Assembly (NCBI GenBank): GCA_020081605.1 | Contig: JAHREC010000062.1 | Span: 3,405,758-3,469,757 of the forward strand | DNA from: Albifimbria verrucaria | Lineage: Eukaryota; Ascomycota; Sordariomycetes; Hypocreales; Stachybotryaceae | Length of the DNA stretch: 64,000 bases | Direction of reading: 5' to 3' | Shown here: positions 10,171-20,609 of the stretch, one piece after another | Layout: each line of letters starts with the position of its first letter | How positions within the stretch are numbered: the stretch's first letter is position 1 | Notes under the pieces: model-generated | Database searches by the model: none | What the model saw: the letters and a program-made list of their open reading frames with translations, nothing else | What the model was told of the DNA's origin: nothing | Translations under genes and position numbers: made by a program

Positions 10171-12342
10171 GGTGAAAAGCGTCGGCTGGATGTGTAGATG
10201 AAGCAAAGAGGGGCCCCTCATATTTGGCTTTTTCTTATTAAGCTTAGAACCAAGGTGATCACGTACGGGGATCGATGAAGGTCAATTGCCGTGAGGCAAC
10301 TTTGGGGTGACGTGCACTTCGACAGCGCCAACTACATGCGCCCTAAAAAACATACGTTCAGATATCCTGCCTCACAGGCCGCTGCTTGTCTTTTGCTTGA
10401 AGGATTATAGTAGACACCGAATATCTAAGAAGCAAGCATATGCGATTAGGGAGGAGAATGGACTGGCAAGCCAAGAGCTGTAAAAGCTTGGCTCACCTTA
10501 CGCGGTGGCTGACGTCAATTGCGAGAGATACGCTTGATGAGGCAGATGACCAGAAAGTGTGGCGGAGAGCGTTCGTCTGAGGAAGAGCAGAGCAGGGACC
10601 TGGCCAAAGCCTGAAGGGATGCTAGCGAGAGGAAGAGGAGAGGGTTCGCGATCGCTGGTTGGTCGTATTCGTGTTTCTGGGTGGGTGGCTGCAACGATGG
10701 TGGACATCATCCAACAAGAGTGGACGACGTAAGTCGACAATGGCTCGATGAGGCCTGACCTGGCCATGTCCGGGCATGCAAGTCTGCGCTGTGCGTGTCG
10801 TGTCGTGTCGTCGAAGTCATTTGCAGTCACCGCTGTGTCATGATGACTAGTGTCATTTTCATGGAGGCGATGCGCGAAGGGTCAGATGCATGGCTGACAA
10901 GGACTAGCCCCATCGTTGGTTCAAAGGGTCTTCGTTGATGAATACTTGCAGCCGTGGCCAGGCAGAAGCGTAAGGCTGGTGTCATTGAGACATTTGCAAC
11001 GGCGGGACATTTTGTTTCAGCTGTTTCGGAACGATTTGGGGCCCCCTCCCACTTGGTGGTGTCCAAGTTGGTGGTGAAGAGGGGAGGGGATGAAAAGACC
11101 CTACGTGATGCGGTGCGCCGTGCATGCTGTGGGAGAAGGGAGTGGGTGTCGGGGTAGCCAAACGCAAGTGCTGGATCGAGGGTGGCGTTAGCATTAGGCG
11201 GTGTTACAGTGCTAGGAGGGAGGTAGGTATGTCGCGATGCAGAAAGGTTGAAAGACGTGGAAGCGAAGAAGAATGCAGCAGAAGAAGGATTGCAGGAGGA
11301 TCCGTTTTCGGCTGCAGGCACAGACTGCAGCGGGCTTGGTGGCTGCTGTAAGGAGTAAGAGGCCGGATTGGATTGGACTGGATTGGACTGGCATTGAAAG
11401 CGATCCGACTACGGGCCGTGCGATACCCCCAGTCGCCGTCACCCGCTCAGCCGGGAACAAGCAATCAATCCTTACCTACAACGGCCAGGACCATGACCAC
11501 GGTGGCTGGCTGGCTTCTACACCTACACTGGGAGACGAATCGGTTTGCCCGCGAATTCGCTCATGTCAGCGGATGGAGCCCGTAAATGCAACAATATCAG
11601 ATTGTTGCATCGGAGCTGCGCGGCAGATGGCCCATTTTATACCTGTCCTGCCCTGTCCTGCGCAGCGCTGCCCTGCCTCGTTCGCTCAGCCAGCCCAGGC
11701 GCGATAAGACGTGAGTGACGATGCTGGATCCGGATACGAATCCGTACATACCTCCCTACCAACCCGTGGAGATAAGCCATCGCCGGGCTTCAACATCGGC
11801 ACAGCGAGCCAACCGCAACCAACTAAGGCCCTCCATCCGCCAGTCCCTTTCCTCGCTGGGGCGCGCTAGCTGCTGTAGGTACAGGCCCGAAGGAAATCTT
11901 CCAATTGGCAGTTCAACATTACAATACATTCGCGCCCACTCTTATAAACGGCCTGCTGTGCTCCCTCAGATGAACCTCTTGTTAGGCCTTGCGCGCGCCG
12001 CGATTCATCACTGACTTTGCTCCCTCACAAAGCAACGTAATTCTCCAGCACAGTAGGCTCAACCTTGCCTTTCTTTGCCCTCCCTTCTTTTCTCCTAAAC
12101 CATCCTTGCTTTTTTAGAGCGAGGGGTGCGGGAGACGAATCATTAGATTTGGTCTTTTTTAACCCTGTTAAACTACTTTCCCTCTAGCTCTGACCGTCGC
12201 ATTGGAATTCGTGGCCCCCTTGGGACGTATAGACTTTCCCTGACCTCTTTTGCCAACACCTCTTCCCTTTGACCTTTGACCGTCCACGCGTCCACGACTT
12301 TTGTTACGTTTCACGCCTAATCCTTCACGCACTAGCCGGTTC
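10171..12342. other. 2.2 kb gene-free region upstream of mevalonate kinase
   Basis: Several overlapping open frames exist on both strands (for example 10827-11321 minus), but none has recognisable motifs or splice support. Imperfect direct repeats of a GGATTGGACT-like unit lie at 11365-11390. A TGTCCTGCCC-like repeat lies around 11643-11675. The last 300 bases are pyrimidine-rich and probably form the 5' leader and core promoter of ERG12. Confidence 0.45.
11365..11390. repeat. Short direct repeat of GGATTGGACT units
   Basis: Two and a half copies of a ten-base unit in non-coding DNA upstream of mevalonate kinase. No function inferred. Confidence 0.6.
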
Positions 12343-13885
12343 ATGGCCGTTCGAGACGCAACCATGTTGAACGGCGTCGACGCCTCTCATGGCTCCAGCA
12401 ATGGACATACTTACATCAACGGCAACGGCTCGCTGTCCCATCTTAGGATGGAAAGGAAGGCCTCCAGCCCAATGGCGCCCGCCTTCATGGTCTCGGCGCC
12501 AGGAAAGGTCATTGCCTTTGGCGAGCACTCCGTTGTTCATGGAAAGGTAGATACCGCCGTCCCAAGATTCTCGTGCCCATACTGACGTCGTCTTGCGCCG
12601 TAGGCTGCCGTAGCTGCCGCCATCTCCTTGCGATCCTACCTTCACGTCACCACCCTCTCCAAGTCGAAGCGAACCGTCTCCCTCCGATTCCCGGATATCG
12701 ATCTCGTACAGACTTGGAACATTGACGAGCTGCCTTGGGACACTTTCCAGGAGCCGTCTAAGAAAAAGTCCTACTACTCCTAGTCACCACGCTCGATCCC
12801 GACCTGGTCGCCGCCATCCAGCCCTTCATTGCCGACATCTCTCCCAATCACCCCGAGGAGGTTCGAAAGGTTCACCGAAACTCGGCCTCCGCTTTCCTCT
12901 ACCTCTTCCTGTCGCTAGGATCGCCATCTTTCCCAGGATGTTTGTACACTCTACGTTCAACGATTCCTATTAGCGCCGGTCTCGGCAGCAGTGCCTCCAT
13001 CTCTGTTTGTCTATCTGCTGCCCTGCTGATCCAGCTGCGCACGCTTTCCGGCCCGCATCCCGACCAGCCCCACGAGGAAGCTCGTCTCCAGCTCGAGCGT
13101 ATCAACCGATGGGCCTTTGTTGCCGAAATGTGCATTCACGGCAACCCGTCTGGTGTAGACAACACGGTAGCAACGCAGGGCAAGGCGGTTGTATTCCAGC
13201 GTATAGACTACTCGAAGCCACCTGCCGTGCGCTCGCTTTGGGACTTCCTGAGCTGCCTCTGCTACTCGTCAACACTCGGCAAGCCAAGTCTACCGCTCAC
13301 GAAGTGGGCAAGGTGGCCAAGCTCAAGGGTGCCCACCCTAAGCTGGTCGGGTCAATCCTTGACGCCATGGATAAGGTGACGGAAGCTGCGGCGCGACTCA
13401 TCGACGACGAGGAGTTCGATGAAGAAGAGGTGGACAGCCTGCAGCGTATTGGTGAACTGATGACAATCAACCACGGTCTCCTTGTTTCACTAGGTGTGTC
13501 GCACCCGAGATTGGAGCGGGTGCGCGAGCTAGTAGACCACGAGGGTATTGGCTGGACCAAGCTCACTGGCGCCGGAGGTGGTGGCTGCTCCATCACCCTC
13601 TTGCGACCGGATGTGTCAAAGGAGAAGCTCGAGAAGCTCGAGCAGCAGCTCGAGGACGAAAACTACGAGAAGTTTGAGACTACTCTGGGAGGCGATGGTG
13701 TCGGAGTCTTGTGGCCTGCTGTCCTTAAGAACGGTCTGGAGGACGACGAGGAGGGCGGCATGGAGATTGATCTTGAGAAGTTCCTTAATGCCGAGGGCAC
13801 AGAGGGTGTTGAGCGCCTGGTTGGTGTTCACGGCCACGGAGGCGAAAGGGAGGGCTGGAAGTTCTGGCGGGTCGAGTCACGATAG
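12343..13885 (+). CDS. ERG12: Mevalonate kinase
   Basis: GHMP-superfamily kinase that phosphorylates mevalonate at C5 with ATP in the isoprenoid/ergosterol pathway. Seen: motif 1 (SAPGKVIAFGEHSVVHGK, about residue 50), an intron at about 12547-12603, motif 2 (PISAGLGSSASISV, about 12967-13000), substrate loop HGNPSGVDNTVATQGK, and motif 3 (KLTGAGGGGCSITLL, about 13560-13600). Start is taken at 12343 (MAVRDATML); the ATG at 12364 is also possible. Two breaks each need one added base: at 12780 (TAG appears after KSYYS) and near 13247 (after SLWDF). Both repairs keep the conserved sequence, so the gene is probably intact. It converges on the RAM2 gene, whose product uses the isoprenoids made downstream. 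Confidence 0.94.
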
Positions 13886-14221
13886 AGCGGGCGGCTGGGA
13901 CTAATAGAAAGGAAAAAGAATCCAAAAGACCAAAAACAGAAACAGCGCACAATGATAACTAACAAGGAGGATTGTACGATACCCGCCAGAAGCTATGAAG
14001 AGGAGGGTTGGAGGCGCTACAGGAGTTTACTATAGGAATCACCGTGGCGTAATTGCACGCTATCACTTACAGGATATGTAGAGCATTTACCTTACGGTAC
14101 CAATGAAGAATCAATATCGTAATTCAGCACTTATACATGCTAGACTTGCGCAGTGGTGGTGATCTACATCATGCTATACACCTGAGCCACGTATCTTTTG
14201 TGGTTTTGTTCACTGTTCAGC
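13886..14221. other. Convergent spacer between ERG12 and RAM2
   Basis: 336 bases between two stop codons; it must hold both polyadenylation regions. No gene or repeat seen. Confidence 0.5.
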
Positions 14222-15886
14222 CTAAGAGGCGGGCCGATCGATCTGCGCAGCCTTGTAGTTCCAGTATCCCTCCCGTATGGGATCCCACTTCTCAGCAAGT
14301 CTCTTGAGACACAGGCGGGCCTTATCCGGCGCCCCAGTCTCTGCGTAAATCGCTGCCAGCAGCTCCAGCGCGTGAACACTGGAGAGCTCCTCATCATCTG
14401 TGCCCAGGCCCTTGACAAACTGCTCGGCAAATTCGCGTTGCGGGGCGAGTGGCTGGCCTACCTTCTTCAGGACACCGTGCAGGTAGTTCCAGGAAGACTG
14501 GTTCTGCGGTGCGAGCAGGATTTTCTCCTTGGCGTAGTTGATCTCGCGGTTGACAATGTCGTCAGGGACATGCAGCTTAGGCGGTTGGCTGTCGTCGGTG
14601 ACTAATTTGGGGTCACTGAAGACGAGGAAGAAGCGGTGTGACCAGGCCGAGTTGTTGCGGAGGTCGTCCTCAATCATGTTCTGCGTCGAAAGGAGCTCGT
14701 TGATATTAAAGAGTCCGAGCTTCGTGACGAGGTGGTTCCTGTAGGTCCACACGTGGTAGTTCTTGGTATCTCTTGACAGGATGGCCTTGAGGAACCCCGT
14801 CTCGGTGCGCGCGAGCTCCTTGAGGGCGGCCTCATTATCGGTGATGGTCGAGTAGTAGTAGTTAAGGAGGAGCTGGCGATGGTGCCAAATCTGGTAGTTC
14901 TTGAGGTTGGCGAGGGCGACCTGGTTGAGCCAGCGAACCTCCTCGGGGATGTCAAGCTTCAGCGTTGTGACGACCTTGAAGCGGAAGAGCCAGACGGTGT
15001 AGTGGGCTGGGTTCATGGAGATGATGTGCTCCGTCAAGCGGAGGCGCGCGGCGAGCACTCGTCGGCGAACATGATGGCGCGTAGGTAGGACACGGCTACG
15101 GGCGTATATCAGCATGACAATGGCAAGTCACAGCGGGCCGGGGACCCGGAGAGCTTTACGCACCCTCGGCGTAGTCATCTGGATATGCTATCTTGGCGAG
15201 GGCGTCCTCGGGCTCGTCCTGAGGGATGGGAATCACGTCGTCCCACTCCGGGTCCTGGGCCAGCGAGCCGAGGACCTCGCCGTACAGCTCGCGCCTGATC
15301 TCTGCCATCTTGCTTCGTCGGTCTTTCTCGTCCTGGATGTCTTCTGGAGAAACGTCTGCGCCTTGCTTTCGGGCAAGCTCCCTCTTGACGAGGAACTGGC
15401 GGTGGCGGACGTCGAGCGCGGTCAAGCGAGCCTGCTTGAGGTTGCGTTGCTGGAAGTCGTCGAGCCTGTAGGACGAAACAGGGCGGCCAGACCTGTCGTT
15501 GCCCCAGTCGTAGTCGTTTCGAAGACGGCGGATAGGAGCCCTTCTTTGCGACGTGCTTCCAGTACTCTCGCTCGGTCTTGTTCGCCAGGGACACCTTGTG
15601 CGAGGCGACGGGAAGGATGAGCTGGGTATGTATATAGGACTTCTTCTCGGCGGGCGTCAGGCCACGGATGCCAACCTCCTCTCGTCGCTTCTCGAGGGGG
15701 TTCGTCTGGTAGTAGCGCAGCTTGGACCGGTCCGCAAGGGTCTCTGGTTCGGGCGCCGGGGTAGCTAGCAGAACAATATCATCAGCATAAGAAGAAGTAC
15801 GGGGAGCAGCAGGCGGTGCAGATCAAGCTACCTTTGGTCTCGGGGATGGGGATGACCTTGGCGCCGCCTTTGGGCTTGGGTGGCAT
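14222..15886 (-). CDS. RAM2: Protein farnesyltransferase/geranylgeranyltransferase I alpha subunit, long N-terminus
   Basis: Shared alpha subunit of farnesyltransferase and geranylgeranyltransferase I, which prenylate CaaX cysteines. The C-terminal half shows the repeated PPTA motifs: NPAHYTVWLFR, NYQIWHHRQLLL, NYHVWTYRNHLV, NNSAWSHRFFLV and NQSSWNYLHGVL. The N-terminal part of the enzyme (DPEWDDVIPIPQ...LAKIAYPDDY) precedes it. Introns fit 15765-15831 and 15096-15163. Upstream, an open frame continues back to an ATG at 15886 (MPPKPKGGAK) and would add about 185 basic, charged residues, giving about 510 residues where the family usually has 330-380. Two breaks: one base missing near 15041-15045, and what looks like one extra G at 15539-15541. 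A shorter start at an internal Met (MAEIRRELYGEV, about 15310) is possible. Confidence 0.9.
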
Positions 15887-16403
15887 GGCGTCTTGGATGA
15901 GAAGGTCGATGGTCCAGCGAAGTGGGGTGGATGGATGGACATCTTGAGTTCACTAACAGACCCTGGAGGTGGCATTGATTGTTGGCGATGGCCCCGCCGT
16001 AGCTGTTGATTGTTCCCCACCTCTCGAGCTATACTATCGTATTGTAGACGCTTCAAGCAGAACAATTTATGAGATTTCCATTGTCTATAACGCCACAGCT
16101 AATATCCAATAAACTTGTCTTCTGCGCAACCCTGCAGCTGTTGGCGCTGCTATAGTGCCACCATCTCGTGGCGTGCCATAGTACATGACTGACAAACATC
16201 CTAGCCTAATCTCGTTCAAGGCTCGCAAAACCATACCATGCCTTTCCTCGTCGCCTCATTCCTCCTTGTTGCCAGCACAATCCCATTAATTCCAGAGATG
16301 TAGCTCAAAGCTCTGGGACCGTCAAAGGCTCGCGTTGCCATGCAGAATCAGTGTTGCTGAACGACTAGACCCACAAAACGCAATCGTCGCAACTGGTCTA
16401 CCC
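15887..16403. other. Gene-free spacer upstream of RAM2
   Basis: 517 bases between two same-strand genes; it holds the RAM2 promoter and the 3' flank of the NTF2-like gene. No gene, tRNA or repeat seen. Confidence 0.45.
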
Positions 16404-16981
16404 TTACAGCGCACGGAAATTTTGTGACATGATGAGATACCGCTTCAGACCCCTCGGAGGGTTCCTCGACATGGCGTCCCAGTTCGGGACCAAGACGAAT
16501 GTTTCGTTGAACATCTTCTGCGGCGCGTCCCTGCCCTTGCCAAACTGCACCTTGCCCATCGTGACGACGACTATGCTCATGCGACCGCCGCTTTTCTCGA
16601 CCTTGTTGTTATCGTGGAGGTTCTCAGGAGCACCTTGTTGAAATGAAGGGTTCATTACGTGCGCGTCTAGAGATTCTATCTCGTAGTGGACGCCTGTTCC
16701 TTGCGATTCGAGCAGCTGGGAGTATTCGGCGGGCGTAGCCAGCACGGCGCCATTGATCGAGATGTCGGCTGTTGTGGGGAGTATTTGGAGGAGGAGTTGA
16801 CATAAAACGTCGAGAGGTTTGCGCGACTGTTTATGGCTTGGTAGTAGTTGTTGACGAAGGTCTCGGCAGCTGTGGCAGCGTTTTAGTCTTGATGTCTCTG
16901 GACGAAGGCGTCGCGGGGAGTGGTTGGGGGCTTACCATCGCTGGAGGCTCTGACCTCAGTATCAGGATCCGGAAGCGGCAT
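16404..16981 (-). CDS. NTF2-like domain protein, likely mRNA export factor of the NXT1/Mtr2 type
   Basis: About 170-residue single-domain NTF2-fold protein. It starts MPLPDPDTEVRASSD, an intron fits 16870-16935, then comes the NTF2 signature AAETFVNNYYQAINSRANLS, a beta-sheet core with a long loop (SFQQGAPENLHDNN), SIVVVTMGKVQF, NETFVLVPNWD, and the ending RYLIMSQNFRAL. Order and spacing match p15/NXT1-like proteins, the small partner of the Mex67 mRNA export receptor. Assignment to Mtr2/NXT1 rather than another NTF2-like protein is inference. One base is missing in the run at 16776-16779 (between SSKYSP and ADISINGAVL). The gene is divergent from MSM1 with only 246 bases between starts, so the two may share a promoter. 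Confidence 0.75.
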
Positions 16982-17227
16982 GATGACTGCGTAAGATGTT
17001 GCTGATAGGTATCTAGCAATTTAAATCGGTATTTGTAGAGAATGGCTCAGACAGAGTAGCCGGCGCATCGAATGTACGGATCAAAACTTTGTTGATCGTC
17101 AGGCACATCGACGTCAATCTGTACAGTTATCCAAACGACTTTATTCGCACAGTATCTTATCGTACATTTTCCTACGGACCTGAGCTGCGACGCGATGATC
17201 AGATTCATGCAACGCCGTAACTGAGCC

Positions 17228-19322
17228 ATGAGATCCTTCAATTGGCGAGCCCTTCAAGGGTTCCGGCAAGCTCAATTGCCGTTAGGATGCCGGCACACCA
17301 TAGCTCGACAGCGATGCACACCGCAGCAGCCGGCTCTGCGCCGCTTCAACAGCTCTCAAAGCTCGTCCGATGCGTCACTCCTTGATACGGCCCAGGTCTA
17401 CTCGTCAATTCAATCTCAAGAGAAGCCTTATTATGTGACAACCCCTATCTTCTACGTCAATGCTGGTAATGATGGCCTTGCTATACTGGTGTTCCCTTGT
17501 CATGGCAGCTAACCTTCGTAGCTCCCCACATTGGCCATCTATACACCATGGTCCTCAGCGATGTCTGCAAGCGCTGGGAGCAGCTAAAGGGCAACAAAGC
17601 GATTCTTATTACCGGAACGGACGAGCATGGAATGAAGATCCAGCAGGCAGCTACCAAGGAGATGGTTGAGACGAAGGAGTTCTGCGACCAAAACTCCCAA
17701 AAGTTCAGAGACTTGGCCGCCGCAGCGAATGTGTCGAACGACTTCTTCATTCGAACCACCGACGAAGAACATAAAAGGCTGTGGGCGAGTTTTGGCTCGC
17801 TCTGAAACATTCTCAACGAGAAGACAGAGCACTTTACAAAGGGACTCGACCTGGCTGGTATTGTGTTAGCGACGAGTGTTTCTACCCAGAGGATCTCATC
17901 AGAACCGTCATCGAACCTCAGACCGGCAGGAAAATCACGATTAATACCGAGACGGACAAGGAGGTTGAATGGGTCGAGGAAGAGACGTGGTATTTCCCTT
18001 TGACGAAGTACAAGGATGCGTTGCTCGAATTCTATGAAAACAACCCTGACTGGATCACCCCCGAAACAAGATGAACGAAGTCAAGGAATGGGTGCAGAAC
18101 CACCTCGAGGATCTTTCCGTCACACGACCAGTCTCGCGACTTAGCTGGGGTATCTCGGATCCCGAAGACCCTAGCCAGACCATCTACGTCTGGATCGATG
18201 CTTTGATCAACTACATCACCAAGGCAGGCTATGGTTCCATGTGGCACAGCCTGAAGGACAACATGGGCCTCTGGCCTGCTGATTTGCAGGTGATTGGAAA
18301 GGATATTATACGATTCCATGCCGTGTACTGGCCGGCCATGCTAATCGCCCTTGGACTGCCGCTGCCGAAAAAGCTCCTGTGCCACAACCATTGGACCATG
18401 TCGAATCGCAAGATGTCCAAGTCTGTTGGCAACGTTGTCAACCCGTTTTATGCCATTGAAAGAATGGGAAATGATCCATTGCGATACTTTCTCATGCGAC
18501 ATGGCAACCTGAACAAAGACATGGATTTTTCTAACGACATGTTCGGGACGACTTACGAAAAAGAATTGCAGGCGAATATTGGCAACTTGTTCTACCGTGT
18601 AGCTCGTCCCAAGGCAAGCTCCTCGTGGTCTACCGAAGAGGCAGTCAGGTATCGACGCGAGGGTAAGTATGCTGCTCTTGGCGAGTTCTTTGCTCTCGAG
18701 GATACCAATCCATTGTGGACTAGCCTGGAGGGCCGACTCGAGGAGGTTCCTCAGCTGTTTGCTCAGAAAATGAATGAGCTCGACCCAGCCAGCGCTCTGC
18801 GTGAGCTATTTCTCCTTATGAGAGATGTAAGGAACCATTGTAATGGAAACTATAGACTATGCTGACATATTTCACCTAGACAAACCGCTTCTTCAGCGAC
18901 GCTGCGCCATGGAACCTGGTCAAGCTACCTGGCAATGAAGCACGCCTTCTTGTCAATTGGATTACCTGGAACGCTTCCGAGGCGCTGCGTCTCACTGCTA
19001 TTCTCCTGCAGCCCATCATGCCAGAAAAGGCGGCACAATTTCTGGACGAGCTTGGTGTCAAGCCAGAAAGGCGCACGTTCGAATATGCTGCCCTTGGAAA
19101 GGATCTTGAGTACGGAGTGGACGCGCGACAGTTTGACCGCCCTAGGGTAACAAAGTGGGAGTCTCTGTTTCCCCATTGGCTGGCATGGATGAGGCAGAGG
19201 ATCCTTTGCAGAAGTCTAAGCCTCGCCAGAAGCTCTCGAAGAAGCTGAGAGAGATCACTGATCAATTGGCTGAAGAGGCTGGCGCTGAGGCTGAAACCAG
19301 CAAGACGGAGAAGAAGGAATAA
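17228..19322 (+). CDS. MSM1: Mitochondrial methionyl-tRNA synthetase
   Basis: Class I aminoacyl-tRNA synthetase charging mitochondrial tRNA-Met; about 660 residues. The first 70 residues are rich in Arg and Ser and lack acidic residues, as in a mitochondrial presequence. Seen: YYVTTPIFYVNA, then after an intron (about 17465-17520) the HIGH-class motif PHIGHLYTMVLSD, TGTDEHGMKIQ, the editing/connective region, YVWIDALINY, and KMSKSVGNVV (about 18410). A second intron fits about 18829-18879. Three breaks each need one added base: at 17777-17778, at 18069-18072 (an ATGA overlap), and in the CCCC run at 19171-19174. The last repair restores a basic, acidic-ended tail with the TAA at 19320. No anticodon-binding zinc cluster was seen. 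Likely functional. Confidence 0.94.
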
Positions 19323-19540
19323 TTCATGTCGAATTATCAAGATGTACAAGACTATCTGTGTATAATACTGTAAATTTACTGTATGGGTATAATTTCCAAC
19401 AAAGGTGTGAGATGATATGGGTTTCGTGAGCTTAGATGCGATGTATGATACGGCGCAAGCGCTCGTACTGCGTGTTGTAGTGAGTTAGATTTGCTGAAGT
19501 GGATCTTCACCTCAACTTTCCGTGAACCACAAACCCCAAA

Positions 19541-20249
19541 ATGAAGATCAACCAAAGAACAGGTGAGAGTGCAGCACGACACTGTAAAATTAGTATTAAC
19601 AAGGCATTAGCTATTACAACGAGCAAGGCGCTCCTTGTTCCTTACGAGGCGCATCATGTGCTCACCTACCACGCCTGGATGCAAGATCCCGTACGCCCTC
19701 CCTCTGAAGAATCCCTGGGCCTGAAACTGACGCTCTACGCCGTAGGACATTCAGCAAGCGACCGCGTCAGAGCCGTTGACGCTAGATGAGGAGTATGAAA
19801 ACCAGCAGTCGTGGCGGTTGGCGCACGACAAGTTGACGTTTATCGTGTGCGCTCCAGATGCAGAGATTGGAGCGCGTGCGACGGCGGGCAAGGAAGACGC
19901 AGATGACAGGATGAGAGGCGATGTGAACTTCTTTCTGCATGCCTATCAGGATGACAACGACGAGCCTGAAGCGGAAAGCTGGCTGACGGGCGAAGTGGAC
20001 GTCATGATCGCTGGCAAGGACCACCGTCGACAAGGCCTCGGGCGGGCAGCTGTCTGCGCTCTCCTCGTCTACCTAGAAAGCCACCTGGACCAGATTCTGC
20101 AAGAGCACGATTCAGCCTCTGGAGGGTCTGCATCAACGCTGAAGGGCCTGATGGTGAAGATACAGGAGGGCAATGCGGCGAGCAGGACGCTGTTCCAGAC
20201 GCTGGGGTTCAAGCAACAGGGCGAGGTGAATTACTTCGGGAAGTTATGA
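19541..20249 (+). CDS. GNAT N-acetyltransferase, NAT9-like
   Basis: Acetyl-CoA-dependent GNAT-fold protein similar to N-acetyltransferase 9, about 200 residues. Three exons: a short first exon 19541-19562, a second from about 19612 to 19689, and a third from 19746 after an intron ending CGCCGTAG. The spliced frame is unbroken: MKINQRT, ALLVPYEAHHVLTYHAWM, then DPDIQQATASEPLTLDEEY, the pattern of NAT9-type proteins. The acetyl-CoA pyrophosphate loop is GKDHRRQGLGRAAV (R/QxxGxG/A type). The end, SRTLFQTLGFKQQGEVNYF, matches the usual GNAT tail. Target protein unknown. No frame errors. It converges on the dynamin gene. Confidence 0.88.
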
Positions 20250-20609
20250 TGGCGATGGCATGGGACGAATTGAAGAAGCAAGATTGGTGGGAGCGTGCAG
20301 TTGGAGATTATAGGGAGGTTGAGTATGAGAGTCGGACGGAAGAGGCAGATACGAAGGCGTGAGCAACATGAGCGATTTCTATACTTCAAACATGACTCTA
20401 TATATTTTGGTCTGAGACTTGATCAACATATAATGCATGTATCTCCATTCTTTTCACTACCACTGCTGGGTCAATGTCGAACGTCGTCATGTTGCAGGAA
20501 GCATACGTTAGACCATAGCGAGTTTCTTCAAGCACATAAAGTATTATTTCATGACTACATAAAGCCTCGGGAATTTACGATGATACAATATTTTAACGTT
20601 TAACATAAT
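20250..20609. other. Convergent spacer, AT-rich
   Basis: 360 bases between the stops of the acetyltransferase and dynamin-like genes. AT-rich toward 20560-20610, as in 3' flanks. No gene seen. Confidence 0.45.

Noticed and set aside
10827..11321. Minus-strand open frame of 164 codons upstream of ERG12
   Set aside because: It starts at a non-ATG codon in a GC-rich stretch, has low-complexity composition and no motif; other frames there are equally long.
14198..14605. Plus-strand open frame over the RAM2 gene end
   Set aside because: It is the antisense shadow of a well-supported conserved gene.
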